Shown here piece after piece: positions 45,099 to 53,493 of a DNA stretch of 64,000 bases. Origin of the DNA: Marinobacter santoriniensis NKSG1 (lineage in GTDB: Bacteria; Pseudomonadota; Gammaproteobacteria; Pseudomonadales; Oleiphilaceae). The stretch covers positions 1 to 64,000 of the forward strand of contig NZ_APAT01000026.1 of NCBI RefSeq assembly GCF_000347775.1, written 5' to 3'. The translations under genes were made by a program, and so were the position numbers. A model generated the notes under the pieces. That model worked only from the letters and a program-made list of their open reading frames with translations, made no database searches and was not told the DNA's origin. Numbering within the stretch: the stretch's first letter is position 1; each line of letters starts with the position of its first letter.

Positions 45099-45425
45099 AT
45101 GAGCGGAAATATCGTAAACGTCACCGACGCTTCTTTTGAGCAGGATGTACTGAAATCCGACGTTCCCGTACTGGTGGACTACTGGGCCGAGTGGTGTGGT
45201 CCCTGCAAGATGATTGCGCCGGTTCTCGAAGAAGTGGCCGAAGAGTACGAAGGCAAGCTGAAAGTCTGCAAGCTGAACATCGACGAGAATGAGCAGACTC
45301 CGCCCAAGTTCAACATCCGTGGTATCCCGACCCTGATGCTGTTCAAGAACGGCAACGTGGATGCGACCAAGGTAGGCGCGCTGTCCAAGTCCCAGCTGGC
45401 TGCCTTCCTCGACAGCAACCTCTGA
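45099..45425 (+). CDS. trxA: Thioredoxin 1
   Basis: The protein has 108 residues. The active-site WCGPCK has Cys33 and Cys36; Asp27 sits behind it, and the cis-Pro is in [10 protein letters not shown]. It reduces cytoplasmic protein disulfides using thioredoxin reductase. Its ~300-bp upstream gap shared with divergent ppx should hold both promoters; I see no clear operator there. In Pseudomonas rho follows directly, while here a molybdenum-cofactor block intervenes. A strong terminator ends the gene. Confidence 0.97.
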   Translation: MSGNIVNVTDASFEQDVLKSDVPVLVDYWAEWCGPCKMIAPVLEEVAEEYEGKLKVCKLNIDENEQTPPKFNIRGIPTLMLFKNGNVDATKVGALSKSQLAAFLDSNL

Positions 45426-45440
45426 TCGGGTTGCTGACGG

Positions 45441-45478
45441 AAACCGCCCCTGAAGCTGCTTCACGGGCGGTTTTTTGT
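45441..45478 (+). terminator. Terminator of trxA
   Basis: The arms AAACCGCCC+TGAAG and CTTCA+GGGCGGTTT pair over 14 bp with one C-C mismatch and loop CTG. They are followed by a T-run at 45471-45476. It lies 15 bp after the trxA stop and just before mobA. Confidence 0.92.
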
Positions 45479-45482
45479 TGCC

Positions 45483-46076
45483 ATGAATAACGCTGGAGAT
45501 CCCCGCATCACAGGGCTTCTGCTCGCCGGTGGCCAGGGAACCCGCATGGGCGGCCTTGACAAGGGTTGGGTCGAATACCGCGGCCGGCCAATGGCGCGAT
45601 GGGTGTTCGAGACACTTTCCCGTGCCTGTTCTCCGGTGCTTATCAGTGCCAATCGTTCTCTGGATCGTTATGAGGCCCTGGCGCCTGGCCTGGTCTTTGA
45701 TGATTTTCCTGAAAACCAGGGGCAGGGCCCTCTGGCGGGCCTGCTTCGTGGTCTTGTCGAGGCCGAAACGCTGGGTGCAACGGCGGTTCTGGTCAGCCCC
45801 TGCGATACGCCGGACATCACGCCGGCGCTGTGCCGTGCCCTGATCGAAGCCTGGCAATCGCGGCCCGACCGGCCGATCGTGGCAGAGAGCGAGGGACGGA
45901 TCCATCCGCTGCATGGTGTTTACCCGGTTGCGCTTGCCGATACGCTGGCGGAGACCCTGCGGGACGGGGAGCGGCGGGTCATGGGATTCGCCCGCGCTGT
46001 TGGCGCGGAAGGCCTGTCCTTACCCGGCTCGGACGCGCTCTTCCTTAACCGGAATCGGCTGGAAGATCTGCCCTGA
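45483..46076 (+). CDS. mobA: Molybdenum cofactor guanylyltransferase MobA
   Basis: The protein has 197 residues. It begins with the nucleotide-binding LLAGGQGTRMGGLDKG, the MobA version of the signature in sugar nucleotidyltransferases. The ligand-binding VLISANRS, the FPENQGQGPLAGLL loop, and LVSPCDTPDI with its metal-binding Asp follow. It attaches GMP to molybdopterin to form the guanine dinucleotide cofactor. It starts 5 bp after the trxA terminator T-run, so it probably relies on readthrough or a promoter inside that region. Confidence 0.94.
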   Translation: MNNAGDPRITGLLLAGGQGTRMGGLDKGWVEYRGRPMARWVFETLSRACSPVLISANRSLDRYEALAPGLVFDDFPENQGQGPLAGLLRGLVEAETLGATAVLVSPCDTPDITPALCRALIEAWQSRPDRPIVAESEGRIHPLHGVYPVALADTLAETLRDGERRVMGFARAVGAEGLSLPGSDALFLNRNRLEDLP

Positions 46077-46204
46077 ACTTTCCCGGATTGGCCCATCAGG
46101 ACAGGCTGCTCTTTGAAATTGCCTGGCACCATCCTTATCCTCGGTCGGGCAAAGGATGGAACCTGAACACACTCAACAGTTCGAACGCGAACAGGAGAGA
46201 GTCT

Positions 46205-46492
46205 ATGTCATTGAAAGACGAGTTGGTTCGGAAAGTCGAGGCTCAGCTTGAAGCCTGGGAAAAAGAGGCCGATTCGCTGAAAGCCCAGGCCGAGGCAAAG
46301 GAGGCCGACGCGGAAAGCGAAAAGGCGAGTGCAGAGCTCCGGCAAAGTGCGTCGGACGCACTCAATTCAATCGATGAGAAAATTTCGCAGGGACGGGAAA
46401 AGCTGGAACAGCTGAAGCAGAGTAGCGAAGACAGTGTTGAGTCATTTCGATCCCAGGTCTCGGACCTGATTGATCCAGATCGCAAAAGCTGA
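46205..46492 (+). CDS. Small coiled-coil protein
   Basis: The protein has 95 residues from the ATG at 46205, preceded by AGGAGAGAG. Nearly the whole chain is charged heptad-repeat helix, very rich in Glu, Lys, Ala and Ser (EAQLEAWEKEADSLKAQAE), with no cysteine and no signal. Similar short Ala/Glu coiled coils are annotated only as stress-related or coiled-coil proteins. It lies between mobA and convergent moaE but has no evident link to cofactor synthesis. A low-quality GGCTCG/CGAGCC hairpin at 46514-46543 follows. Confidence 0.75.
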   Translation: MSLKDELVRKVEAQLEAWEKEADSLKAQAEAKEADAESEKASAELRQSASDALNSIDEKISQGREKLEQLKQSSEDSVESFRSQVSDLIDPDRKS

Positions 46493-46562
46493 TTTCCGGT
46501 AGCAGGTGCCGGCGGCTCGTCCCGGGACTCGCGGGGGCGAGCCTGCTGTTATTTCGTCCCCG

Positions 46563-47009
46563 CTATTCCCACCTTGATGATCGCGCACGATCTCCAGACT
46601 TCTGCTCCACCCAATGCTCGCCTTCTGCCGTGATTTCCTTTTTCCAGAAGGGGGCCGAGGTCTTCAGGGCATCCATGATGAATTCGCAGGCCTTGAACGC
46701 GTCGCCACGATGGGCGCTGCAAACGCCGACAAAAACGATCTGGTCGCGCAATGCGAGCGGTCCGACCCGGTGAATAACCCGGGCCCTGCGGACATCCCAG
46801 CGCTGTGAGGCCTCATCGATCAAACCCTGGATTACCTGCTCGGTCATGCCCGGATAATGCTCCAGATAGAGACCCTGCACGTCCTTCAGGTCGCCGCTGT
46901 CCCGCACCAGCCCGGTAAACGTAACAATAGCCCCCGTTCCGGAGCCGCTGTCGCGCAGCGACTGGTATTCGGCGGACGGATCAAAATCGTCGGTCTGGAC
47001 CGAAATCAT
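46563..47009 (-). CDS. moaE: Molybdopterin synthase catalytic subunit MoaE
   Basis: The protein has 148 residues. Conserved segments are GAIVTFTGLVR, the YLEHYPGM block, VIHRVGPL, VFVGVCSAHRGDAFKACEFIMDALK, and the catalytic lysines in PFWKKE. MoaE, in a heterotetramer with MoaD, transfers two sulfurs to precursor Z to form molybdopterin. It is the last gene of the moaB-moeA-moaD-moaE unit and starts 2 bp after moaD ends. Confidence 0.95.
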   Translation of the reverse strand: MISVQTDDFDPSAEYQSLRDSGSGTGAIVTFTGLVRDSGDLKDVQGLYLEHYPGMTEQVIQGLIDEASQRWDVRRARVIHRVGPLALRDQIVFVGVCSAHRGDAFKACEFIMDALKTSAPFWKKEITAEGEHWVEQKSGDRARSSRWE

Positions 47010-47010
47010 C

Positions 47011-47277
47011 TCAACCTCCCGTCACCGGCGGGAAAAACGCTACTTCGTCGCCGGCATGGATTCGGGTTGATGGTTTGGCCATGGTCTGGTTCACGGCAAT
47101 CATGACGGGCTGCCCTCCCTGAAGTTGTGACCAGGCGCCGCCCCGGGCCGCGAGTTGTGTGAGCAGATCCTCGGCCGTCAGGCCCGGTTCCGCCGGCAAC
47201 TCAAGTGCCTCGGTGTCCAGCTCTTCCCGAAGTCTTGCAAAGAAACGCACGGTTAAGGTTTCGCTACTCATGATCAA
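47011..47277 (-). CDS. moaD: Molybdopterin synthase sulfur carrier MoaD
   Basis: The protein has 88 residues with a ubiquitin-like fold. It starts with TVRFFARLREELDTE and ends in PPVTGG, whose terminal Gly-Gly is adenylated and thiocarboxylated by the MoeB system. It pairs with MoaE. Its ATG overlaps the end of moeA by four bases (ATGA), which couples its translation to moeA. Confidence 0.95.
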   Translation of the reverse strand: MIMSSETLTVRFFARLREELDTEALELPAEPGLTAEDLLTQLAARGGAWSQLQGGQPVMIAVNQTMAKPSTRIHAGDEVAFFPPVTGG

Positions 47278-48488
47278 CCCAACAATTCGTTGAATGAATA
47301 ATACGTTAGCAGATCGCCCGGTTTGACCGTTGTGTTTTCCTGAACCACTGCCAGCCCGTCTGCCCAGCAGGCGGAACTGAGTACGCCGGAGCTCTGGTTC
47401 GGAAACGCCTCAATGGTCGGTTCACCGTTGAGCAGGGCCTTTCTGGCGCGGATAAACTCACGGCGTACGGAGGCAGACGCCACCTCGAAGCCGGCCGGGA
47501 TTCTTTCCCCCGTTGGGGGCGTCGTCGCCCGCCCCTGACGCCGGCGGATATAGGGCATCCCCACTATGAGGAACGTCACCAGAACAGCGGCGGGATTGCC
47601 CGGTAGCCCGAGAACCGGCGTATCGTTGATCGAGCCGAAAGCCAGCGGCTTGCCCGGTTTGATCGCGAGCCGCCACAGTGAAAGCTCGCCCCGGGTTTCA
47701 AGTACGGCACGCACATGGTCTTCCTCGCCCACCGACACGCCGCCGCTGGTGATGATCAGATCCGCCGATGCCGCCGCCCGTGCAAGGGTTTCGACGGTGG
47801 CTTCGCGGGTGTCTTCCAGTGTCTCGCAGAGCACCACCTCACATCCGGCTTCTGCGAGAAGGCCCAGCAGGGTGAAGCGGTTGGTGTTGTAGATCTGCCC
47901 CGGTTTTAGCGGTTCGCCCGGCTCGACGAGTTCGTCCCCGGTGGTCAGTATCGCCACCCGCAGTGGTGCGGTTACGGTGACCCAGGCCATGCCCATCGAT
48001 GCCAACAGTCCCATCTCCTGCGGGCGGATACGGGTGCCTTTGGCCAGGGCCTGGTCCCCCTGTCGGAGATCCTGGCCGCGCTTGCGAATATTCTGGCCCG
48101 GTTCGACGGCCGCCTGTACCCGAATGCCGGCGTCAGTGACATCGACACGCTCCTGCATCACCACCGAGTCGGCACCCTCGGGAATTTCGGAGCCGGTAAA
48201 TATTCGCGCGGCGCTTCCGGGTGCCAGGGGCAAGGGAGCTGTGCCCGCCGGGATGCGGTCGGACACCGGAATCGGTTGCTCCCCGGCCAGATCTGCATGA
48301 CGGATCGCGTAGCCGTCCACCGCACTGTTGTCGGCCGGAGGAACGTCAGCCGGGACAAGGCAGGGCTCCGCGAGTATTCGGCCCAGAGCGTCGGTCAGTG
48401 GCACGGTCTCAGTCCGGTCAATGACCGATGCCTGGTCCAGTATGTGTTCAAGCGCTGTTTCGACGGGCGTCAGCTGTGTGCCGGCCAT
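47274..48488 (-). CDS. moeA: Molybdopterin molybdenumtransferase MoeA
   Basis: The protein has 404 residues. Domain order follows MoeA: an N-terminal region with PADVPPADNSAVDGYAIR, a domain II loop, and the MPT-binding domain with TTGDELVEPGEPL, YNTNRFTLLGLL, ITSGGVSVGEEDHVR and LPGNPAAVLVTF. It inserts molybdate into adenylylated molybdopterin. It lies 12 bp downstream of moaB and overlaps moaD, forming the Mo-cofactor operon. moaA and moaC, needed for the first step, are not in this window. Confidence 0.95.
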   Translation of the reverse strand: MAGTQLTPVETALEHILDQASVIDRTETVPLTDALGRILAEPCLVPADVPPADNSAVDGYAIRHADLAGEQPIPVSDRIPAGTAPLPLAPGSAARIFTGSEIPEGADSVVMQERVDVTDAGIRVQAAVEPGQNIRKRGQDLRQGDQALAKGTRIRPQEMGLLASMGMAWVTVTAPLRVAILTTGDELVEPGEPLKPGQIYNTNRFTLLGLLAEAGCEVVLCETLEDTREATVETLARAAASADLIITSGGVSVGEEDHVRAVLETRGELSLWRLAIKPGKPLAFGSINDTPVLGLPGNPAAVLVTFLIVGMPYIRRRQGRATTPPTGERIPAGFEVASASVRREFIRARKALLNGEPTIEAFPNQSSGVLSSACWADGLAVVQENTTVKPGDLLTYYSFNELLG

Positions 48489-48500
48489 GCATCCCTCCTG

Positions 48501-49076
48501 TTATTTGATCGCTCGGTTGCCGATGACGTCCTGCAGGCGGGAGAAGGCTTCATTCTGCGGCTTGCGAAGCACGAGGGCCGTAAAATTGCAGGGCTTGTGC
48601 CGGCTGTCGAGCTGGGACTTCAGGATGCCATTCCAGCCGGTGCGGCAGGCACCGGTCGATCCGGGAAGGCAGAAGATGACCGTGTGGTTGGCCAGGCCGC
48701 CGAACGCCCGGGACTGAATGGTCGATGATCCGATTTCTTCCTCGGACAGGCGGCGGAATTCCTCCCCGAACCCGTCTATGGTCTTGTCCAGCAGTGGGCC
48801 TACCGCTTCCGGGGTACTGTCCCGTTCGTGGAAACCGGTGCCTCCGGTGATAATCACCGCGTGGATGGTGGGATCGGCAATCCAGCCCGACATCAGGGCG
48901 CGCACCAGGTAAACGTCGTCGGGCAGAATACGGCGCGCGACCAGTTGGTGTCCCGCTTCGACCACGCTGTCCTCCAGAAACTGGCCGGAGGTGTCCTGCT
49001 CTGGTCCACGGGTGTCCGAAACGGTCAGGATCGCGATATTCAGCGATTTGAGTTCAGTCGTGGGTTCACTGCTCAT
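48501..49076 (-). CDS. moaB: Molybdopterin adenylyltransferase-type protein MoaB
   Basis: The protein has 191 residues from the ATG at 49076; the 18-codon upstream extension is not family-like. The N-terminal NIAILTVSDTRG is followed by TSGQFLEDSVVEAGH, the nucleotide-binding AVIITGGTGFHERDSTPEA, and FCLPGSTGACRTGWN. The last motif favours MoaB over Mog. It prepares molybdopterin for metal insertion by adenylation. It is the first gene of the minus-strand Mo operon, divergent from rho. Confidence 0.93.
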   Translation of the reverse strand: MSSEPTTELKSLNIAILTVSDTRGPEQDTSGQFLEDSVVEAGHQLVARRILPDDVYLVRALMSGWIADPTIHAVIITGGTGFHERDSTPEAVGPLLDKTIDGFGEEFRRLSEEEIGSSTIQSRAFGGLANHTVIFCLPGSTGACRTGWNGILKSQLDSRHKPCNFTALVLRKPQNEAFSRLQDVIGNRAIK

Positions 49077-49435
49077 GGTTCGGCTCCGAAAGCTGAAAAA
49101 AACAAATGATAATAGGTGCAGTATCCGCACTGGGGCCCCTTTAGGGAAGGGAGTAACCCATGAGAGGGAGGGCGGATATCCTGTTTATGGCAGGAATTTG
49201 GCGTATTTTGGGGCACTGCACTTGACATTCGCTGTCAAGGTGGTCGATGATCCGTGTTGCCCGGAGAACGGATGTTCCCACTCTACTGGCTTCAGCAAAT
49301 TATTCCGGATTTCATCTTCCCCGGGTTGCTCCATCTGGCCAGCACCTGTATCAGCACTTATTTGTTCAATTCGTTCAGGGGCACCCCTGTCATTCCAACA
49401 GTCGTTTATTTCCATTCCTGAAAATCCAACAAACT
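49077..49435. promoter_or_regulatory. moaB-rho intergenic region with long rho leader
   Basis: This 359-bp gap has no credible gene. It contains TTGACA at 49222-49227 with a poor GATGAT -10 18 bp later, a possible rho promoter giving a leader of about 180 nt. CTTGAC/GTCAAG form an inverted repeat across the -35. A long untranslated leader fits the known self-attenuation of rho in other gammaproteobacteria. No clear promoter for moaB was found. Confidence 0.45.
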
Positions 49436-50698
49436 ATGAATCTTACTGAACTCAAGCAGAAATCCGTGCCCGAATTGCTCGAAATTGCGCAAGAGATGGG
49501 CCTCGATAACCTGGCTCGTTCGCGCAAGCAGGATGTGATTTTCACCATCCTCAAAAAGCATGCGAAAAGCGGTGAAGACATCTATGGCGACGGTGTACTG
49601 GAAATTCTGCAGGACGGATTTGGCTTCCTCCGTTCCGCGGACGCCTCCTACCTTGCCGGCCCGGACGATATCTACGTCTCGCCCAGCCAGATTCGCCGAT
49701 TCAACCTGCGTACCGGTGACACCATCGCCGGAAAGATCCGGCCACCGAAAGACGGGGAGCGTTATTTTGCCCTGTTGAAGGTCAACGAAATCAATTTCGA
49801 CAAGCCGGATAACGCCCGCAACAAGATTCTGTTCGAGAACCTGACTCCGCTGTTTCCGCAAGAACGGCTCATGCTGGAAGCCGGGAATGGCAGTACCGAG
49901 GATCTTTCCTCGCGGGTGCTGGATCTGGTGGCCCCCATCGGCAAGGGCCAGCGTGGCCTGATCGTCTCGCCGCCCAAGGCCGGTAAAACCCTGCTGATGC
50001 AGGGGATTGCGCAATCGATCACCCGGAACAATCCGGAATGTCACCTGATGGTGTTGCTCATCGACGAGCGTCCGGAGGAAGTGACCGAAATGCAGCGTAC
50101 CGTTCGTGGCGAAGTGGTCGCGTCCACATTCGACGAACCGCCGGCGCGCCATGTCCAGGTAGCTGAAATGGTGATCGAAAAGGCCAAGCGCCTGGTCGAG
50201 CACAAGAAAGACGTGATCATTCTTCTGGATTCCATCACCCGTCTGGCTCGCGCCTACAACACGGTGATTCCGTCTTCCGGCAAGGTGCTGACCGGTGGTG
50301 TGGACGCACACGCCCTGGAGAAGCCGAAGCGGTTCTTTGGTGCGGCACGTAACGTCGAGGAAGGTGGCAGTCTGACCATCCTGGCAACTGCGCTCGTTAA
50401 CACCGGTTCCAAGATGGACGAGGTGATCTACGAGGAGTTCAAGGGCACCGGTAATATGGAAGTGCACCTGGACCGCCGGATTGCCGAGAAGCGTGTTTAC
50501 CCGGCGATCAACATCCGCAGTTCCGGTACCCGCCGTGAAGACCTGCTGATGTCGGAAGCCGATATCCAGCGCGTGTGGATTCTGCGCAAGCTTCTGCACT
50601 CCATGGATGACGACACCGCAGCCATCGAGTTCCTGCTGGACAAGCTCAAGGACACGAAGACCAACGACGAGTTCTTCCAGTCCATGAAGCGTCGGTGA
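49436..50698 (+). CDS. rho: Transcription termination factor Rho
   Basis: The protein has 420 residues from the ATG at 49436; the longer frame upstream lies in the leader. The N-terminus [18 protein letters not shown] is typical. The RNA-binding cold-shock domain has [14 protein letters not shown] and [12 protein letters not shown]. The ATPase domain has P-loop [30 protein letters not shown] (Walker B) and the Q/R-loop region [13 protein letters not shown]. It forms the hexameric helicase that ends transcription. ubiD follows after a structured 242-bp gap. Confidence 0.98.
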   Translation: MNLTELKQKSVPELLEIAQEMGLDNLARSRKQDVIFTILKKHAKSGEDIYGDGVLEILQDGFGFLRSADASYLAGPDDIYVSPSQIRRFNLRTGDTIAGKIRPPKDGERYFALLKVNEINFDKPDNARNKILFENLTPLFPQERLMLEAGNGSTEDLSSRVLDLVAPIGKGQRGLIVSPPKAGKTLLMQGIAQSITRNNPECHLMVLLIDERPEEVTEMQRTVRGEVVASTFDEPPARHVQVAEMVIEKAKRLVEHKKDVIILLDSITRLARAYNTVIPSSGKVLTGGVDAHALEKPKRFFGAARNVEEGGSLTILATALVNTGSKMDEVIYEEFKGTGNMEVHLDRRIAEKRVYPAINIRSSGTRREDLLMSEADIQRVWILRKLLHSMDDDTAAIEFLLDKLKDTKTNDEFFQSMKRR

Positions 50699-50732
50699 TC
50701 GCCGGTCTCAAGCGCTTCTGATGTCGGGGGCG

Positions 50733-50841
50733 GGTGTCGCCGGGGGCTTCCTCCGGAGGCACGCCGTGAACCCATCCCTGGGGGCTTGGTCTTGCCATCC
50801 CTGGCAAGACACAGTCTCCGGAGGAAGCCCCCGACGACACC
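50733..50841. repeat. Long-armed inverted repeat between rho and ubiD
   Basis: The arms at 50733-50758 and 50816-50841 pair at 24 of 26 positions; the left arm starts GGTGTCG and contains GGGGGCTTCCTCCGGAG. The 57-nt loop holds nested hairpins CCC-ATCCCT-GGG and GTCTTGCC-ATCCCT-GGCAAGAC. There is no U-tract. The GCC-ATCCCT/AGGGAT-GGC loop resembles GCC-ATGGAT-GGC of the element at 27235-27332, suggesting one repeat family. Confidence 0.75.
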
Positions 50842-50940
50842 GTTCTGATTTCCTGCGCGCGCCTTTTTCCGGACTTTCGCGAAGAGGTCCGAAGGGCGGC
50901 ACACTCCGTACCAAAAGGCCAACCTAGAACGGAGCACACG

Positions 50941-52428
50941 ATGAAATACAACGACCTGCGTGACTTCATCAACCAGCTGGAGAAGCTGGGTGAGCTCAAG
51001 CGCATCAGCGTGGAAGTCGATCCCCACCTGGAAATGACCGAGATCTGCGACCGTACCCTGCGGGCAGGTGGTCCGGCGTTGTTGTTCGAGAATCCCAAGG
51101 GCTATGACATGCCGGTTCTGGCGAACCTGTTTGGCACGCCCAAGCGGGTGGCGCTGGGGATGGGGCAGGAGAATGTGACCGCGCTGCGTGAGGTTGGCAA
51201 GCTGCTGGCGTTCCTGAAGGAGCCGGATCCACCCAAGGGGTTCAAGGACGCCATCGAGAAGCTGCCGATCTTCAAGCAGGTCATGCGTATGAGCCCGAAG
51301 GTGCTTCGCTCGGCGCCCTGTCAGGAAGTGGTCATCGAGAAGGATCGGGTGGATCTGTACCAGATTCCGGTTCAGCATTGCTGGCCCGGGGATGCCGGAC
51401 CGCTGGTGACCTGGCCGCTGGTGATTACCCGCGGCCCGCACAAGGAGCGGCAGAATCTGGGCATCTATCGTCAGCAGGTGATTGGACGTAATCGTCTGAT
51501 CATGCGCTGGCTGAGCCACCGTGGTGGCGCGCTCGATTTTCGTGAGTTCCAGAAAGCCAATCCAGGAAAACCTTACCCGGTCGCAGTTGCGCTCGGGGCA
51601 GATCCGGCCACCATTTTGGGCGCGGTAACGCCGGTGCCGGATTCCCTTTCGGAGTACGCGTTTGCCGGGTTGCTTCGGGGCAGTCGGACCGAATTGGTCA
51701 AGGCGGGCCTCAGTGATCTGCAGGTTCCGGCCAGTGCCGAGATCGTGCTGGAAGGTTTTATCTATCCGGACGATACGGCGCCGGAAGGGCCGTTCGGGGA
51801 CCATACCGGCTATTACAACGAGGTGGACGAGTTCCCGGTGTTTACCGTGGAGCGGATCACCCATCGCCGGGAGCCGATCTACCACAGCACCTATACCGGT
51901 CGTCCGCCCGATGAACCCGCGATCCTCGGCGTGGCGCTGAACGAAGTGTTCATTCCCATCCTGCAGAAGCAGTTTCCGGAGATTGTCGATTTCTATCTGC
52001 CGCCGGAGGGCTGTTCCTACCGGCTTGCCGTAGTAACGATGAAGAAGCAGTATCCCGGCCATGCCAAGCGAGTGATGATGGGCGTATGGTCATTTCTCAG
52101 GCAGTTCATGTACACCAAGTTCGTTATTGTGACCGATGACGACGTGAATGCCCGTAACTGGGAAGACGTGATCTGGGCGATCACCACCCGGATGGATCCG
52201 GTCCGGGACACCACGATGGTGGAAAATACGCCGATCGATTACCTGGACTTTGCCTCTCCGGTGTCCGGCCTTGGCTCGAAGATGGGGATGGATGCCACCA
52301 ATAAATGGCCCGGGGAAACCGACCGGGAATGGGGCGAGCCCATTGCCATGACCGATGACGTCAAGCAGAGGGTGGATGACATCTGGGACAGTCTGGGCAT
52401 TGAAATTCCGGGTCAGCGCCCCGATTGA
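50941..52428 (+). CDS. ubiD: 3-octaprenyl-4-hydroxybenzoate decarboxylase UbiD
   Basis: The protein has 495 residues. [22 protein letters not shown] is the family N-terminus. The prenyl-FMN site is in the N- and central domains ([21 protein letters not shown] in part), with the catalytic Glu-Arg-Glu region around [11 protein letters not shown]. The C-terminal part has [20 protein letters not shown] and [14 protein letters not shown]. It decarboxylates the ubiquinone precursor using prenylated FMN supplied by UbiX, which is not in the window. It is followed after 13 bp by a reductase gene. Confidence 0.97.
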   Translation: MKYNDLRDFINQLEKLGELKRISVEVDPHLEMTEICDRTLRAGGPALLFENPKGYDMPVLANLFGTPKRVALGMGQENVTALREVGKLLAFLKEPDPPKGFKDAIEKLPIFKQVMRMSPKVLRSAPCQEVVIEKDRVDLYQIPVQHCWPGDAGPLVTWPLVITRGPHKERQNLGIYRQQVIGRNRLIMRWLSHRGGALDFREFQKANPGKPYPVAVALGADPATILGAVTPVPDSLSEYAFAGLLRGSRTELVKAGLSDLQVPASAEIVLEGFIYPDDTAPEGPFGDHTGYYNEVDEFPVFTVERITHRREPIYHSTYTGRPPDEPAILGVALNEVFIPILQKQFPEIVDFYLPPEGCSYRLAVVTMKKQYPGHAKRVMMGVWSFLRQFMYTKFVIVTDDDVNARNWEDVIWAITTRMDPVRDTTMVENTPIDYLDFASPVSGLGSKMGMDATNKWPGETDREWGEPIAMTDDVKQRVDDIWDSLGIEIPGQRPD

Positions 52429-52441
52429 GAAGGAGAGTCAT

Positions 52442-53434
52442 TTGTATCGAGTGACGCTTCATCCGTCGGGTCTCGGATTTTCGTCAGAAGCAGACGTTGA
52501 TCTTCTGAGTGCGGCGGTTCGGTCCGGTATTGCCGTTCCGGCAGCCTGTCGCAACGGGGTCTGTGAGCTCTGCGAAGCGTATCTGTTATCCGGACGGGCC
52601 CTGAATACCCGAAAAAATCATGAACTATCGGTTGGCGAGCGCCTGATGATGTGCCGGACCCGGGCGCTGGCTGACCTTGAACTGGAGATAGCCGCTGTTA
52701 TGGCAGCAGGAAACAATCAGCCTCGTAAGGTGCAGGCGAAGGTGGTGAGCGTTCGGTCCATCAGCCATGATGTGTACCGCGTCGAACTGGACATTCCCCG
52801 GCGCCATGACCTGTCGTTCCATGCAGGTCAGTATCTGTCCGTGAATCTGCCGGGCGAGGATCCCTGCTATTTTTCCATTGCCTCCAGCCCTTCTGCGCAC
52901 TCGATTGAGCTGCATATCCAGGCATCGCCGGACTGGGGATCGGCCCAGAAAGTGGTGGATGCCCTCACGTCCGGTCGGGATGTGACGGTGGAGCTGCCTC
53001 ATGGCAAGGCGTGCCTCGCGACGGCTCCCGAAAAACCGGTACTGCTGGTGGCGGCAGGTACGGGATTCGCTCAGATGAAGAGCCTGGTGGATTACCTGCG
53101 GGAAACCGGTTTTTCTCACCCGATCAAGCTGTATTGGGGCGTACGCAAGCACGAAGACATGTATCTCCGATCCCTGGCCCAGCAGTGGGAGCAGGACTGG
53201 CCGCCGTTCACCTTCCTGCCTGTGGTGGGGGATGACGAGGACAATGACTGGAGCGGCCACCACGACCAGCTGGTCCGTGCGGTCCTGGCGTCGGGAATGG
53301 ACTGGCAACATGTGGAAGTCCATGCCAGTGGCTCACCCACGATGGTATACACGCTCATGGATGCGCTCGTGGATGCCGGATTGCCGCCGGGGGCTTTCTT
53401 CTCGGATGTGCTGGAATACGCCCCCAGAGCGTGA
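52442..53434 (+). CDS. [2Fe-2S] ferredoxin/FAD/NAD(P)H reductase
   Basis: The protein has 330 residues from a TTG at 52442, chosen because AAGGAGAG lies at 52429-52436. The N-terminal plant-type ferredoxin domain has CRNGVCELC and a distant fourth Cys (LMMC). The FAD-binding barrel has HAGQYLSVNL and YFSIASSP, and the NAD-binding domain has VAAGTGFAQMKSL and a terminal FFSDVLEYAP. This is the CDP-6-deoxy-glucoseen reductase/Fre-like type often found beside ubiD in pseudomonads. It moves electrons from NAD(P)H to flavin or an iron-sulfur partner; the substrate is unknown. Confidence 0.9.
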   Translation: MYRVTLHPSGLGFSSEADVDLLSAAVRSGIAVPAACRNGVCELCEAYLLSGRALNTRKNHELSVGERLMMCRTRALADLELEIAAVMAAGNNQPRKVQAKVVSVRSISHDVYRVELDIPRRHDLSFHAGQYLSVNLPGEDPCYFSIASSPSAHSIELHIQASPDWGSAQKVVDALTSGRDVTVELPHGKACLATAPEKPVLLVAAGTGFAQMKSLVDYLRETGFSHPIKLYWGVRKHEDMYLRSLAQQWEQDWPPFTFLPVVGDDEDNDWSGHHDQLVRAVLASGMDWQHVEVHASGSPTMVYTLMDALVDAGLPPGAFFSDVLEYAPRA

Positions 53435-53446
53435 GAGCGTGAACAT

Positions 53447-53474
53447 GGGGTCAGATGAAATTTCATCTGACCCC
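53447..53474. repeat. Perfect 28-bp palindrome of GGGGTCAGA...TCTGACCCC type
   Basis: GGGGTCAGATGAAA (53447-53460) is followed directly by its exact reverse complement (53461-53474), then GTTTTC. It lies between two convergent genes and could act as a terminator hairpin. From memory, palindromes with GGGGTCAGA ends and an AT core are scattered in many proteobacteria and linked to RAYT-type (REP-associated) transposases; no such transposase is in the window. Confidence 0.85.
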
Positions 53475-53493
53475 GTTTTCGTTGGGGCTTCGC

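Noticed and set aside
49406..50599. 397-aa minus-strand frame opposite rho
   Set aside because: Codon-bias shadow of rho, no recognisable domain or start signal.
50497..52062. 521-aa minus-strand frame opposite rho and ubiD
   Set aside because: Mirror frame of strongly conserved genes in GC-rich DNA; composition is His/Arg/Gln-rich with no domain.
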